From Viridibacterium silvisoli (GTDB lineage Bacteria; Pseudomonadota; Gammaproteobacteria; Burkholderiales; Rhodocyclaceae): a DNA stretch of 64,000 nt. How positions within the stretch are numbered: position 1 is the stretch's first letter; each line of letters opens with the position of its first letter. Shown piece by piece: positions 8,991-17,667 of the stretch. The notes under the pieces were generated by a model, which had not been told where the DNA came from, did no database searches, and was given only the letters and a program-made list of their open reading frames with translations. The stretch spans positions 558,001 through 622,000 of the forward strand of contig NZ_JAYXHS010000001.1 of NCBI RefSeq assembly GCF_036017035.1, written 5' to 3'. The position numbers and the translations under genes were made by a program.

Positions 8991-11219
8991 ATGCAGGGGA
9001 CTTACGACTCCGTTCTTGTTCTGCTGTCCATCCTGACAGCAGTGATTGCTTCGTTCGTGGCGCTGGACATGGCCTCGCGTGTTGCCGCAGCAGCCAGCCA
9101 TCCACGTCGCGCAGCTCTCTGGCTGGCCGCCGGGGCGCTGGCGATGGGCACCGGCATCTGGGCCATGCACTTCGTCGGCATGCTGGCTTTTTCCCTGCCG
9201 ATACCGCTGGCCTATGATGTCCGCATCACGCTCGCGTCCTGGTTGGTGGCGGTGTTGTCCTCCGCGCTGGCACTGCACACGGTGAGCCGTGCCGTGCTGG
9301 GCTGGCCCCGCCTCGTGACCGCCGGACTGGTGATGGGTCTGGGCATCGCGACCATGCATTACCTCGGCATGGAGGCCCTGCAGATGCAGCCACGCATCCG
9401 CTACGATCCGCTGCTGTTCACGCTGTCCATCCTGTTTGCCGTCGCCGCCGCGACAGCCGCCCTGCTGATCACCTTCCGCCTGCGTCACGAAGAAGTCATC
9501 AGCGGCCTGCGCAAACGCCTGTTCAGCGCCCTGGTCATGGGTTGCGCCATCGTCGGCATGCATTACACCGGCATGGCCGCTGCGGGGTTTGCCGCAGACA
9601 GCATCTGCCGTGCAGGGCAGGCCGGTGCAGCAGGCATTGGCGGCGCGTGGCTGGGCTTCACCATCAGCGGGCTGGCAGCGCTGTTCCTGCTGACAACACT
9701 TCTCAGTTCGATCTATGGCGCGATTCCGCCCACGGTGCGCTCACGCCTCGTCTTCCTCATCGTTGCAACCGTCCTGCCCGTGTCGGTGATGGCCGTCGTC
9801 ACCATGCTGTATGGCTACCAGCGTGAGCACCACCAGCAGGTCGACAACCTGATCATCCGCGCGCGCACCCTGGCTGCGGCGGTAGACACGGAAGTCGCCA
9901 GCGTCGAGGCGGGTCTGCTCGCGCTTTCCACGTCGCGCATGCTGTCCTCGGGAAATATCGAGGCGTTCGAGATCCAGGCAGAGGAGGCCGCTAGGCATCT
10001 GGATGTCGGCGTCATCACGCTTCAGGACATGGACGGCGCCGTACTGGCAAGCTCGCGCTTCTCCTCGAGCGGTGAGCGCACCAAGGCTCATCATGGCGCC
10101 AGCGTCTCGATTTCACTGCCCGCCACGAATGGCGCCCACTCACCTGCAGGCCAGCGCATCCTGCGCGCCGAGCTGAAAGCCGACTACATGCAGGATCTGC
10201 TGAGAGCCCAGCATGTGGACACGGACTGGATCGTGGCGATTTATGACGCGAACGGCGCAATCGTCGCGCGTAGTCACGACTACGAACGCTTCGCAGGCTC
10301 CAGCGCAACGCCCTTGTTGCACAAGCGCGCCATGGAAGTGAACGAGGACTCGCTGGAAACGAGCTCGCTCGAGGGCATTCCCGTGCTGCTGGCCTTCAGC
10401 CGCTCGGCCAGCACGGGCTGGTCGACTTCGATCAGCATCCCGCGCACCTCCTTGAATGCTCCCCTGCTGGCCTCACTGGCCTGGCTGCTGGCGGGGCTGC
10501 TGACAATGCTGGCCGCCAGCTTGCTGCTGGCCTGGAAGATAGGCGGCACCATCGCCAATGCCGTCGAAGCGCTGACCGACCCGGCGCTGGCGCTCGGCAC
10601 GGGTATCGCCGTCACGGTGCCACCGCTGGGCCTGACCGAAGCCGACAAGGTGGGCGCTGCGCTCACACAGGCAGCGCGCCTGCTCGATGCAGCCCAACAC
10701 GAAGCCAACCACGACGCGCTGACGGGACTGGCGAATCGCTTGCTCTTCCGTCAGATGGTGCATCAGCAACTGGCGCTGGCCCAACGCAACCGCACGGGAC
10801 TGGCCGTGCTCTACGTGGACCTCGATGGCTTCAAGGCCATCAACGACACCCATGGCCATGCCATCGGCGATGCCCTGCTACGTCAGGCCGCCATGCGCCT
10901 GCTCAGGAATGTGCGCGCCTGCGATCTGGTGGCCCGTCTGGGCGGTGACGAGTTCGCCGTGGCACTGATCAACCCGGGCACGGCGGGCGCCGCCATGGTG
11001 GCGGAGAAGTTCGTCAACAGCCTGTCCGAGCCGTTCCGCATCGAAGACCTGTCACTGTCGATTTCGGCCAGTGTGGGCGTCGCGGATCACAGCCCGGAGT
11101 CGGTGCTTACGCACACGAGCGGCGAAGTGCTGATCGAGCAGGCCGACGCCGCCATGTACGAAGCCAAGCAGTCGGGCAAGTGCCGTTTCGTACTGGCCGG
11201 CGGGCTGGCTACGGGTTGA
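8991..11219 (+). CDS. MHYT-GGDEF diguanylate cyclase
   Basis: A 742-residue inner-membrane protein predicted to make cyclic di-GMP. The N-terminal seven-helix MHYT sensor has its three signature motifs: MHFVGM (59-64), MHYLGM (122-127) and MHYTGM (190-195). MHYT domains are proposed to bind copper and sense a diatomic gas or redox signal. A further helix near residue 250 leads into a roughly 240-residue extracytoplasmic region, then another membrane segment (ASLAWLLAGLLTMLAASLLLA). The GGDEF domain is intact, with GGDEF at 651-655 and an RxxD inhibitory site (RACD) five residues before it. No EAL domain follows, unlike many MHYT proteins. GGGAG precedes the ATG. It converges on the EAL gene 22 bases downstream. 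Confidence 0.93.
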   Translation: MQGTYDSVLVLLSILTAVIASFVALDMASRVAAAASHPRRAALWLAAGALAMGTGIWAMHFVGMLAFSLPIPLAYDVRITLASWLVAVLSSALALHTVSRAVLGWPRLVTAGLVMGLGIATMHYLGMEALQMQPRIRYDPLLFTLSILFAVAAATAALLITFRLRHEEVISGLRKRLFSALVMGCAIVGMHYTGMAAAGFAADSICRAGQAGAAGIGGAWLGFTISGLAALFLLTTLLSSIYGAIPPTVRSRLVFLIVATVLPVSVMAVVTMLYGYQREHHQQVDNLIIRARTLAAAVDTEVASVEAGLLALSTSRMLSSGNIEAFEIQAEEAARHLDVGVITLQDMDGAVLASSRFSSSGERTKAHHGASVSISLPATNGAHSPAGQRILRAELKADYMQDLLRAQHVDTDWIVAIYDANGAIVARSHDYERFAGSSATPLLHKRAMEVNEDSLETSSLEGIPVLLAFSRSASTGWSTSISIPRTSLNAPLLASLAWLLAGLLTMLAASLLLAWKIGGTIANAVEALTDPALALGTGIAVTVPPLGLTEADKVGAALTQAARLLDAAQHEANHDALTGLANRLLFRQMVHQQLALAQRNRTGLAVLYVDLDGFKAINDTHGHAIGDALLRQAAMRLLRNVRACDLVARLGGDEFAVALINPGTAGAAMVAEKFVNSLSEPFRIEDLSLSISASVGVADHSPESVLTHTSGEVLIEQADAAMYEAKQSGKCRFVLAGGLATG

Positions 11220-11241
11220 ACGTCGCGGACCCGCGCGGCAT

Positions 11242-12813
11242 TCAGCCAGATCGATCGGTATCGGTACTGCCTTGCATGCTGCGGTAGAAGCGCAGGAATT
11301 CGTCTGCCGGCAAGGCTTTCGAGTACAGCCAGCCTTGCGCGAAGTCGACCTCGCGCGCTCGCAGGTAGTCTGCCTGGGCCTGTGTCTCGACGCCCTCGGC
11401 GACGATGGAGAGTTGCAGACTCCTGGCCATATCGATGATGTGCGCAATGACGGGCCCGGACACGGCATCGATACCTATCGTGGCGACGAACGACTTGTCG
11501 ATCTTGAGCGCATCCACTGGCAGACCCTGCAGGTATTGCAGGCTCGAATAGCCAGTACCGAAATCATCTATAGCCGTCGTGTGACCCAGCTCGCGTGATC
11601 GCGCGAGGGTGGCACGTGCCGCGTCGGCATCGACGAAGCCACGCTCCGTCACCTCCAGCCATATCTGGCTGGCATTCACGCCATGCCTGCCGACCGTGCG
11701 CGTGATGACGGCAAGCGCACGACCGCTGCAGACATCGTCGGCAGCGAGATTGATGGCGATGTGCAGGGCCTGATCCGCGCGCAGCGCAGCGCCCATCTCG
11801 CGCAGGACGATGTCGACCACCTGATCGGTAATGGGCTGGATGAGCCCGCTATCCTCTGCCAGCGGGATGAACAGGTCCGGGCGCACCAGCGCGCCGTCCG
11901 GCCGCCGCCAGCGCACCAGCGCTTCGGCCCCCACGCAACGCCCGGTGCGCAGATCGATGGTGGGCTGGTAATGAACCAGGAATTCCTTGCGACGCACGGC
12001 CACGCCAAGTTCGGCAAGCGGCGAGAGGCGCTTGTGCGAGAGGAAGGTCACCAGTGCAACGATGAACAGCCCGATGAACAGCCCCAGCGGCAACATCCAG
12101 CGCTGCTGGCGTCTTAACTCGGGCAGCACGTCGCGCTTGTGCTGGACCGCGATGGCCTGCCATGACGCGCGCTTTGCGATGGCGTGAAGATGGGGATGCT
12201 CCTTCGAGTCGGGTCGCCCCATCAGGATGTCTGCGATCACACCCGTATCGCGTGCGCCGGACTCGGCTATGACGTTGCCGTCATTGCTGGCGAAAGCCAG
12301 GTGAATGCCGTCGTCCGCGATGACATCGGCAAACCTGCCTGCGTTGACCAGAACGTCATATGAACCGGCACGCAGGGCCAGCACCGGCTCACCGTTGAGG
12401 ACGCGACCCTGCATCTTCGTGACCACCTCGACGCCGCCCGGGCCCACGTAATCCGCGTGCCCCCACGCCACCGGCCGGTCGACACGCCCCCAGGATGTAC
12501 ACACCAGCCGCTGCTTCTCGTAGTAGCCAGCCTCCTCTACCGCACGGTTGCCGATCACGATCTGCCGCATCAGCTCGATGTGCTCCCGCGAGCAGGGCGG
12601 AGCGGTCAGTACCGAGAGTTCGCCGAGCGCAGCCTCGGCTTGTGTGGCGGTGAGTTCCGCACGCTCGATCACGCGTGCAGCGAAGGACTGGAGCTTGGCC
12701 TGCTCGTCACGCAGCGCCACATGCCAGGACAGCCATGCCATCAGGGAGATCGGCGCTGCAGCGCCGATGGTGGCCATGACCATGCCCAGCAACGCAACCT
12801 TCAAACGGTCCAT
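11242..12813 (-). CDS. CSS-motif EAL cyclic di-GMP phosphodiesterase
   Basis: Predicted PdeC-like c-di-GMP phosphodiesterase, 523 residues from the ATG at 12813, which is preceded by GGAGGAGTG. An in-frame ATG 15 bases upstream lacks a site. Two membrane helices flank a periplasmic CSS domain with Cys in PPCSREH and VCTSWG. In PdeC such a pair is redox-regulated by the DSB system. The cytosolic EAL domain keeps every catalytic residue set: EALVRW, INLAADD, EVTERGF, IDDFGTGYSSLQYL, KIDKSFV and EGVET. It should therefore be active. Its stop lies 22 bases from that of the MHYT-GGDEF gene, so the two opposing enzymes are transcribed towards each other. Confidence 0.93.
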   Translation of the reverse strand: MDRLKVALLGMVMATIGAAAPISLMAWLSWHVALRDEQAKLQSFAARVIERAELTATQAEAALGELSVLTAPPCSREHIELMRQIVIGNRAVEEAGYYEKQRLVCTSWGRVDRPVAWGHADYVGPGGVEVVTKMQGRVLNGEPVLALRAGSYDVLVNAGRFADVIADDGIHLAFASNDGNVIAESGARDTGVIADILMGRPDSKEHPHLHAIAKRASWQAIAVQHKRDVLPELRRQQRWMLPLGLFIGLFIVALVTFLSHKRLSPLAELGVAVRRKEFLVHYQPTIDLRTGRCVGAEALVRWRRPDGALVRPDLFIPLAEDSGLIQPITDQVVDIVLREMGAALRADQALHIAINLAADDVCSGRALAVITRTVGRHGVNASQIWLEVTERGFVDADAARATLARSRELGHTTAIDDFGTGYSSLQYLQGLPVDALKIDKSFVATIGIDAVSGPVIAHIIDMARSLQLSIVAEGVETQAQADYLRAREVDFAQGWLYSKALPADEFLRFYRSMQGSTDTDRSG

Positions 12814-13233
12814 CACTCCTCCCTCCATGCCGCTCGATCGCGACCTGCCGGATCAGCAAAGATCTGACCCCGGATGAATACGGCCCGCTCGCGCGGAGCA
12901 TCGCCCTGTGCAATGACTGCGGCATTGCCGGAGCACCCCCGACAACTGTACCGCCTTTCCCGCAGAAAGCCCCAGGCAACGCAGCTGCTGCCCGGACACA
13001 CACGGCCGACCGGGCAGTCTCCTTGATGCGCAAGTACGCCCTCGCGCGACAGCGTCACGAATCTCCTCAGCACTCGATAGACGCGCTTCACGCTTGTAAA
13101 TCCGTGTAAATGTTTGCACTGCGAACGGCTTTGGCGTGTCGAATGAACATGACCATACGGTCTGGAAGCGCGTTGATTTTGCAGGCCGTCACCCGACTTC
13201 CCGGCAAGGCCTGGATTCACTGGGAGTATCAAA
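12814..13233. other. Divergent intergenic region
   Basis: 420 bases between the EAL gene and the CBS gene. I see no convincing gene; the minus-strand frames are Cys-rich chance frames without ribosome binding sites. The more A/T-rich part near 13085-13115 is the likeliest promoter area for the CBS gene. Confidence 0.45.
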
Positions 13234-13833
13234 GTGATGGAAGCTACAACCTACCGCCCCCTGCCACAGACGCACATTCCCGCGACGGGCTGTTACGTCC
13301 TGCAAGCATTCAACCCTCCTGCGGTCGATTCGGACTCCGCGGCCGTGCTGGCCATGACCGACCTGTCGCGCGTGCCCGCTGCAACCATCTCGCCGCTTGC
13401 CAGTGTGGAAGAGGCCAATCAATCGATGATCCTGCGCGGCGTCCGCCTGCTGCTGGTGGTCAGCGAGAGCAGCAGGATCGTCGGCGTCATCACCTCGACG
13501 GACACGCTCGGCGAGAAACCGATGGTGACCGCACAGAGCCGCAGTGTCCGGCGCAGCGATCTGACGGTCGCCGACATCATGGTGCCGGTGAGCAACGTGG
13601 AAGCCATGAGCATCGAAGACGTCAGGAGATCATCGGTCGGTGATATCGCCCTCACGCTCCAGAATGCCGGCCGCGCCCACGCGTTGGTGGTGAGCGCAAA
13701 TGCACAGGGCGCCCTGTCGCTGGTGGGGATATTTTCGGTGTCGCAGATCGCGCGGCAACTGGGCATCCCGATTCAGACGCATGAGCGCGCGCGAACCTTT
13801 GCCGAAGTGGAAGCGCTGATCGCCAGCGCGTGA
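13234..13833 (+). CDS. CBS-pair domain protein
   Basis: A 199-residue cytosolic protein made almost entirely of a tandem CBS pair. CBS1 spans about 48-90 (ATISPLASVEEANQSMILRG, LLLVVSESSRIVGVITSTD). CBS2 spans about 110-175 (VADIMVPVSNVEAMSIEDV, HALVVSANAQGALSLVGIFS). CBS pairs bind adenosyl nucleotides and act as energy or ligand sensors. There is no partner domain, so the protein probably regulates another protein in trans. GTG at 13234 is 7 bases from GGAG; an ATG one codon later is equally possible. It lies between the EAL gene and the TonB-family gene and is not part of an evident operon. Confidence 0.82.
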   Translation: MMEATTYRPLPQTHIPATGCYVLQAFNPPAVDSDSAAVLAMTDLSRVPAATISPLASVEEANQSMILRGVRLLLVVSESSRIVGVITSTDTLGEKPMVTAQSRSVRRSDLTVADIMVPVSNVEAMSIEDVRRSSVGDIALTLQNAGRAHALVVSANAQGALSLVGIFSVSQIARQLGIPIQTHERARTFAEVEALIASA

Positions 13834-13866
13834 TTCGCCGCGACAAGCCCCGGACTGGAGGAGGTG

Positions 13867-15888
13867 TCACTCCAGCCGGACGGCGCTATCGAAAATCCAG
13901 CTGCGGCGAATCTCTATGACGTCGTACTCGCGCGACAAGGCTGTCGAGAACGCGGCGTAAGGCGCCTGGTTCTGCACGATCTGGCGTATTGCTTCGTCGA
14001 CGCTTGGCACGCCGCTGGAAGTCACGAAGGTCACTTTCTCGATGGTGCCATCAGCGCGGATTGCCACGGTCACGAGCGGCTGGGTATGACGCAGCCTGGC
14101 CAGCTCACGGACGGTATCAGGCGGCGTGTTGAGCTGGATCTTGCGGACCCAGGCTTCGCCGTACAACACCATCTCGACGTTGGGATCGCTGCGGCCGAAA
14201 AGCCGGCCGCGACGAATCGCACTCGAGATGGGCAATAGCTTGGGAGAAAGCCCGGCAGTGCGTGCAGCCGCATCACGCTTGGCCGCCTCCTCGTCCAGTT
14301 GCCGGCCGATCGCGCGCAACCGCGCCTCCCGGGCGGCTTCCTCCGCCTGAGCGATCTGCTCGCGGCTCTTCTGCTGATCCGCTTTCTCCTGCCTTGCAGC
14401 TTCCTGTCGCGCAGCCTCTTGCGCCGTGGCCAGACGGGCGGCCTCAAGGCGTGCCGCTTCCTGGGCCTTCTCGCGCTGCAGCTGATCCTGCCGGGCCTGC
14501 TCTTGCCGCGCACGCTCCTGTCTCGCGGTCTCCTGCCGTGCAGCCTCCTGCCTTGCGGCTTCCTGACGTTCGCTTTCCAGCCGTGCCGCTTCAGCACGTT
14601 CAAGCTCCTGTCTGGCTGCGGCCTGTCGCGCGGCCTCCAGCCTTGCTGCTTCCTGCAGGGCTCTTTCGCGCTGCAACTGTTCCTGGCGAAGCTGCTCCTG
14701 TCTTGCACGCTCCTGCCGGGCGGACTCCTGTCTTGCCGCCTCTGCGCGTGCAAGCTCCTGCCGCTCCGCTTCCTGGCGCGCGGCTTCGGCGCGTTCGAGC
14801 TCTTGTCGGGCAGCCGCCTGCCGTGCCGACTCGAGCTGTGCCGCAGCCACGCGAGCGGCCTCGATGCGTATGGCTTCCTGCTTCGCTGCGTCCTGCTTCG
14901 CCGCCTCCTTTTTCGCAGCCTCCTGACGTTCCGCCTCGGCACGTTGCAGCTCCAGTCGCGCCGCTGCGAGGCGTTCGGTTTCGGTCTGTGCGGCGGCAAG
15001 ACGGGCTGCCTGCTGCCGGGCGACTTCCTGTTGCGCGTCCTGTTGTCGCGCGGCCTCCTGGCGTTCGGCCTCCTTACGCTCGGCCTCACGCGTCATCTCG
15101 ATCAAGGCAGCCTGCCGTCGGGACGCCTGCGCAGCGTCTTCCTTCTCGCGTTCGATCCTCGCCAGTTCGAGGGCGCGCTCGCGCGCCACCTTCTCGATGC
15201 GTTCCTGTGCCCCATCCATGGCCACCGGAATCTCCGCCGCGGGGCCGCTTTGTTCAGGGGCAAGCTCAGGCAACCTGAGCGGTGACGTAGATGGCACGGC
15301 GACGATGGTCGCCGCCGATGGCAAGAGGGACGTCATGACCGGCGCAGGAGGCGGTGTCGACGGCTGCCCACTCGCCGGTACCGGAGTACCTTCGTCCGGC
15401 CCCCCTGCACGCGCCTGGGCCGTAGGCGCGGCTACGGCCAGGTCACTCGCTGCCGCTGCTTTCTCCATCGGGTTGGCGAGGGAGTCTGCCGTCGGCCCGG
15501 CATCAATCGCACGCTCACCGACGGTGGCGGCGTCCAGCTCGGTCTGCGGCAGCTGCACCGGCGCCGGCGTCACGCGCGGCGCGAGCACCACGCGCAGATC
15601 ATCTGCACGGAAGCGCTTCTCTTTCCAGGGGAAATCCAGGCCCGGCAGCCCGAAGCCGTCGCCAAAGCTGAGGCTCAGCAGCAGCGCATGAAACAGCAGC
15701 GACAACAGCATTGCCGTGCTCAGCCGCCAGGGCTCGCGCAGACGATCGGGGTCTGATCTCAAATCGGCAGCCCTGTTGCGGGATGGCGCCTCGGGCGATG
15801 CCGGATCACTTCGTCTTTTGTCATCTTGGCGCTGCGTTCCATGCGGGCCGGAATGGTCAGGTGTCAGGGGCAAAGGAGAGAGGCGCAC
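13867..15888 (-). CDS. TonB-family protein with very long coiled coil
   Basis: 673 residues in the longest frame (GTG). A TTG at 15762 and an ATG at 15711 are alternative starts; the TTG would leave a short cytosolic tail, as in usual TonB proteins. A single N-terminal anchor (AMLLSLLFHALLLSLSF, about 59-75) is followed by a Pro/Ala-rich segment. Then comes about 310 residues of almost pure Ala/Arg/Gln/Glu heptad repeats (AARQEAARQE-like), which resemble TolA domain II more than TonB. The last 100 residues are a TonB C-terminal domain (GEAWVRKIQLNTPP, PLVTVAIRADGTIEKVTFV, SGVPSVDEAIRQIV). It probably couples the proton-motive force to an outer-membrane partner, though no ExbB/ExbD or receptor genes are nearby. 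It could also be a TolA relative. Start uncertain. Confidence 0.8.
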   Translation of the reverse strand: MRLSPLPLTPDHSGPHGTQRQDDKRRSDPASPEAPSRNRAADLRSDPDRLREPWRLSTAMLLSLLFHALLLSLSFGDGFGLPGLDFPWKEKRFRADDLRVVLAPRVTPAPVQLPQTELDAATVGERAIDAGPTADSLANPMEKAAAASDLAVAAPTAQARAGGPDEGTPVPASGQPSTPPPAPVMTSLLPSAATIVAVPSTSPLRLPELAPEQSGPAAEIPVAMDGAQERIEKVARERALELARIEREKEDAAQASRRQAALIEMTREAERKEAERQEAARQQDAQQEVARQQAARLAAAQTETERLAAARLELQRAEAERQEAAKKEAAKQDAAKQEAIRIEAARVAAAQLESARQAAARQELERAEAARQEAERQELARAEAARQESARQERARQEQLRQEQLQRERALQEAARLEAARQAAARQELERAEAARLESERQEAARQEAARQETARQERARQEQARQDQLQREKAQEAARLEAARLATAQEAARQEAARQEKADQQKSREQIAQAEEAAREARLRAIGRQLDEEAAKRDAAARTAGLSPKLLPISSAIRRGRLFGRSDPNVEMVLYGEAWVRKIQLNTPPDTVRELARLRHTQPLVTVAIRADGTIEKVTFVTSSGVPSVDEAIRQIVQNQAPYAAFSTALSREYDVIEIRRSWIFDSAVRLE

Positions 15889-16025
15889 AGCCTTCGTCCG
15901 GGCGATCTTCGACGATCTGCGGGCAGGTACGCAAGCAGCCTGTCGGGTGGCGCGTCGCCAGCGCAGCCGGCACTGACCAAACCGGCCCTACAATGAAGCC
16001 CCACGCCACACACCGGAGCCGCACC

Positions 16026-16571
16026 ATGAGCACTCTCTACGACATTCCCCTCAAACGCATCGACGGTGCCGCCGCCAGCCTGGCCGACTATCGCGGCAAG
16101 GTACTGCTGGTGGTGAATGTCGCATCGAAGTGCGGCCTGACGCCGCAGTACGAGGGCTTGGAAAAGCTCTACGAAGACAAGCGTGCGCAGGGGCTGGAAG
16201 TGCTGGGCTTTCCGGCCAACAGCTTCAAGGGCCAGGAACCGGGCACGGAAGCGGAGATCGCCGAATTCTGCTCGCTGACCTACGACGTGCAGTTCCCGCT
16301 GTTCTCGAAGATCTCCGTGGTCGGTGCCGACAGGCATCCGCTCTACGCCGCGCTCACCGGTGCGCAGCCGGCATCGATCGGCGAAGGGCCGATGCGCGAA
16401 CGCCTCGCCGGCAAGGGCCTCGCCACGGGCGGCCCAACTGACGTGTTGTGGAACTTCGAGAAATTCCTCGTCAATCGACAAGGCGAAGTCGTGGCCCGCT
16501 TCTCGCCCGATGTGACGGCTGACGATCCGCGTCTGTTGCAAGCACTCGACAGCGAACTGGCCAAGGCCTGA
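16026..16571 (+). CDS. Glutathione peroxidase family protein
   Basis: A 181-residue thiol peroxidase of the glutathione peroxidase fold, about standard length. It reduces hydrogen or lipid peroxides, in bacteria usually with thioredoxin. Visible signatures: NVASKCGLTPQYEGLEKLY with the peroxidatic Cys near residue 37, FPANSFKGQEPG with the active-site Gln, and LWNFEKFLVNRQG with the active-site Trp and Asn. The usual Cys of FPCNQF is replaced by Ala. The only other nearby Cys is in IAEFCSLTY, so the resolving Cys, if any, may be that one. No signal peptide. It heads a run with the DsbA-like and YjbQ genes (38- and 14-base gaps). Confidence 0.93.
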   Translation: MSTLYDIPLKRIDGAAASLADYRGKVLLVVNVASKCGLTPQYEGLEKLYEDKRAQGLEVLGFPANSFKGQEPGTEAEIAEFCSLTYDVQFPLFSKISVVGADRHPLYAALTGAQPASIGEGPMRERLAGKGLATGGPTDVLWNFEKFLVNRQGEVVARFSPDVTADDPRLLQALDSELAKA

Positions 16572-16609
16572 GCCTCGCCCGCACGACGCGCCCCACCGGA
16601 GAGACTCGC

Positions 16610-17173
16610 ATGACAAATGAAACATTCGCCACACCCGATCCACTTGAATGGGGTGATGGTCGCAAGATTCTCGAAGTATTCCTGGAGCCGACCTGCCCTT
16701 ACTCGGCACGCGCTTTCAGCAAGCTGGATGGCCTGCTGTCGCGTGCAGGTGCAGACAGACTGACGATCAAGATACGCCTGCAGTCGCAGCCCTGGCATAT
16801 GTTCTCGCCGATCACGACGCGCGCCATCCTCGCTGCATCGACCGTGCCGGGCGGGCGCGACGCAGCGCGCAAGGTGATGGCGGCCATCTACGCGCATCGC
16901 GAGGAATTCGAACCTGTCGAGCATTGCCGTGGGCCTTTGCTCGATCTGTCTGCCGCACAGATCCTTGCGCAGATCGAAGCGCGCAGCGGCATCGCGCTAC
17001 GCGCAGCATTCGAGCAGAGCGAGCTGACACTGGCCGTCAAATGGCAGGCCCGCTATGCGCGTCAGAATGGCATTCACGTATCGCCAAGTTTCATGATCGA
17101 TGGCCTGCTCGTGCCGGACATGAGCAGCGGCGATGACATCGATGCCTGGCTGAAGAAGCTCGGGCTCGGCTGA
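16610..17173 (+). CDS. DsbA/thioredoxin-fold protein with CPYS active site
   Basis: A 187-residue cytosolic thioredoxin-fold protein of the DsbA class. The usual CXXC is present as CPYS (LEVFLEPTCPYSARAFSKL, about residues 24-42), so it has only the N-terminal catalytic Cys. A second Cys (VEHCRGP) is far away in sequence. The helical insertion and the cis-Pro loop (NGIHVSPSFMIDGLL) are in the expected places. A monothiol site fits glutathione-dependent or isomerase/transferase chemistry rather than dithiol oxidation (inference). GGAGAG precedes the ATG. It lies between a glutathione peroxidase and YjbQ genes and is probably co-transcribed with both. Confidence 0.75.
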   Translation: MTNETFATPDPLEWGDGRKILEVFLEPTCPYSARAFSKLDGLLSRAGADRLTIKIRLQSQPWHMFSPITTRAILAASTVPGGRDAARKVMAAIYAHREEFEPVEHCRGPLLDLSAAQILAQIEARSGIALRAAFEQSELTLAVKWQARYARQNGIHVSPSFMIDGLLVPDMSSGDDIDAWLKKLGLG

Positions 17174-17187
17174 CGGAAGGGCCTGCC

Positions 17188-17601
17188 TTGGCGCATCAGG
17201 AAATACTCAGGCTGCGCACGGCACGCCGCGGCACGCTCGAGATCACACGGGAAGTCGCGGCAGTCGTGTCACGGGCGAACGTGCGGACGGGCCTGGTCAA
17301 CGTATTCACGCAACACACCAGCTGCTCGTTGATCATTACCGAGAACGCAGACCCTTCCGTGCGTCGCGATCTGGAGATGCTGGCACAGCGCTGGGCGCCT
17401 GACGGCGATGCCGATTACGTGCATGACGCCGAGGGCGACGATGACATGGCCGCCCACGCCCGCACCGTGCTCACCGCCGTCTCGCTCAGCGTGCCGATAG
17501 GCAATGGCGAGATGCTGCTGGGCACCTGGCAAGGCATCTTCCTGTGGGAGCATCGTACCCACCCACATGCGCGCGAGGTCGTGATTACCGTAACGGGCTG
17601 A
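17188..17601 (+). CDS. yjbQ: YjbQ / UPF0047 family protein
   Basis: 137 residues, full length for UPF0047. The family signature is clear: NVFTQHTSCSLIITENADPSVRRD, shown here in two parts (NVFTQHTSCSLI and TENADPSVRRD). The His motif DYVHDAEGDDDMAAHA and the C-terminal GTWQGIFLWEHRTHPHAREV follow. E. coli YjbQ has weak thiamine-phosphate synthase activity; its true role is unsettled. The start is TTG with GGAAGG 7 bases upstream, 14 bases after the DsbA-like gene, so the two are very likely one transcript. A bidirectional terminator follows. Confidence 0.92.
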   Translation: MAHQEILRLRTARRGTLEITREVAAVVSRANVRTGLVNVFTQHTSCSLIITENADPSVRRDLEMLAQRWAPDGDADYVHDAEGDDDMAAHARTVLTAVSLSVPIGNGEMLLGTWQGIFLWEHRTHPHAREVVITVTG

Positions 17602-17622
17602 GCGGCGCATCTGCGCAATGAA

Positions 17623-17646
17623 AAAGGGCCGCAATTGCGGCCCTTT
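17623..17646. terminator. Bidirectional terminator between yjbQ and the lectin-like gene
   Basis: A perfect 10-bp stem (AAAGGGCCGC / GCGGCCCTTT) with an AATT loop. On the minus strand the stem runs into five T. It lies 22 bases from each of the two converging stop codons. Confidence 0.88.
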
Positions 17647-17667
17647 GCGAGTGCGGAAGTGCGGGTA

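Noticed and set aside
12853..13119. A Cys-rich 88-codon minus-strand frame in the intergenic region before the CBS gene
   Set aside because: No ribosome binding site, no domain, overlaps other equally open frames; composition-driven.
14370..15150. Possible DNA tandem repeat or CRISPR-like array
   Set aside because: The periodicity is codon-level heptad repetition of a coiled coil, with imperfect unit sequence and no spacers.
14262..15285. Two long plus-strand frames of Pro/Ala/Arg- and Leu-rich composition opposite the TonB-family gene
   Set aside because: They are the antisense of the repetitive coiled-coil region; low-complexity composition is a by-product of that repeat.
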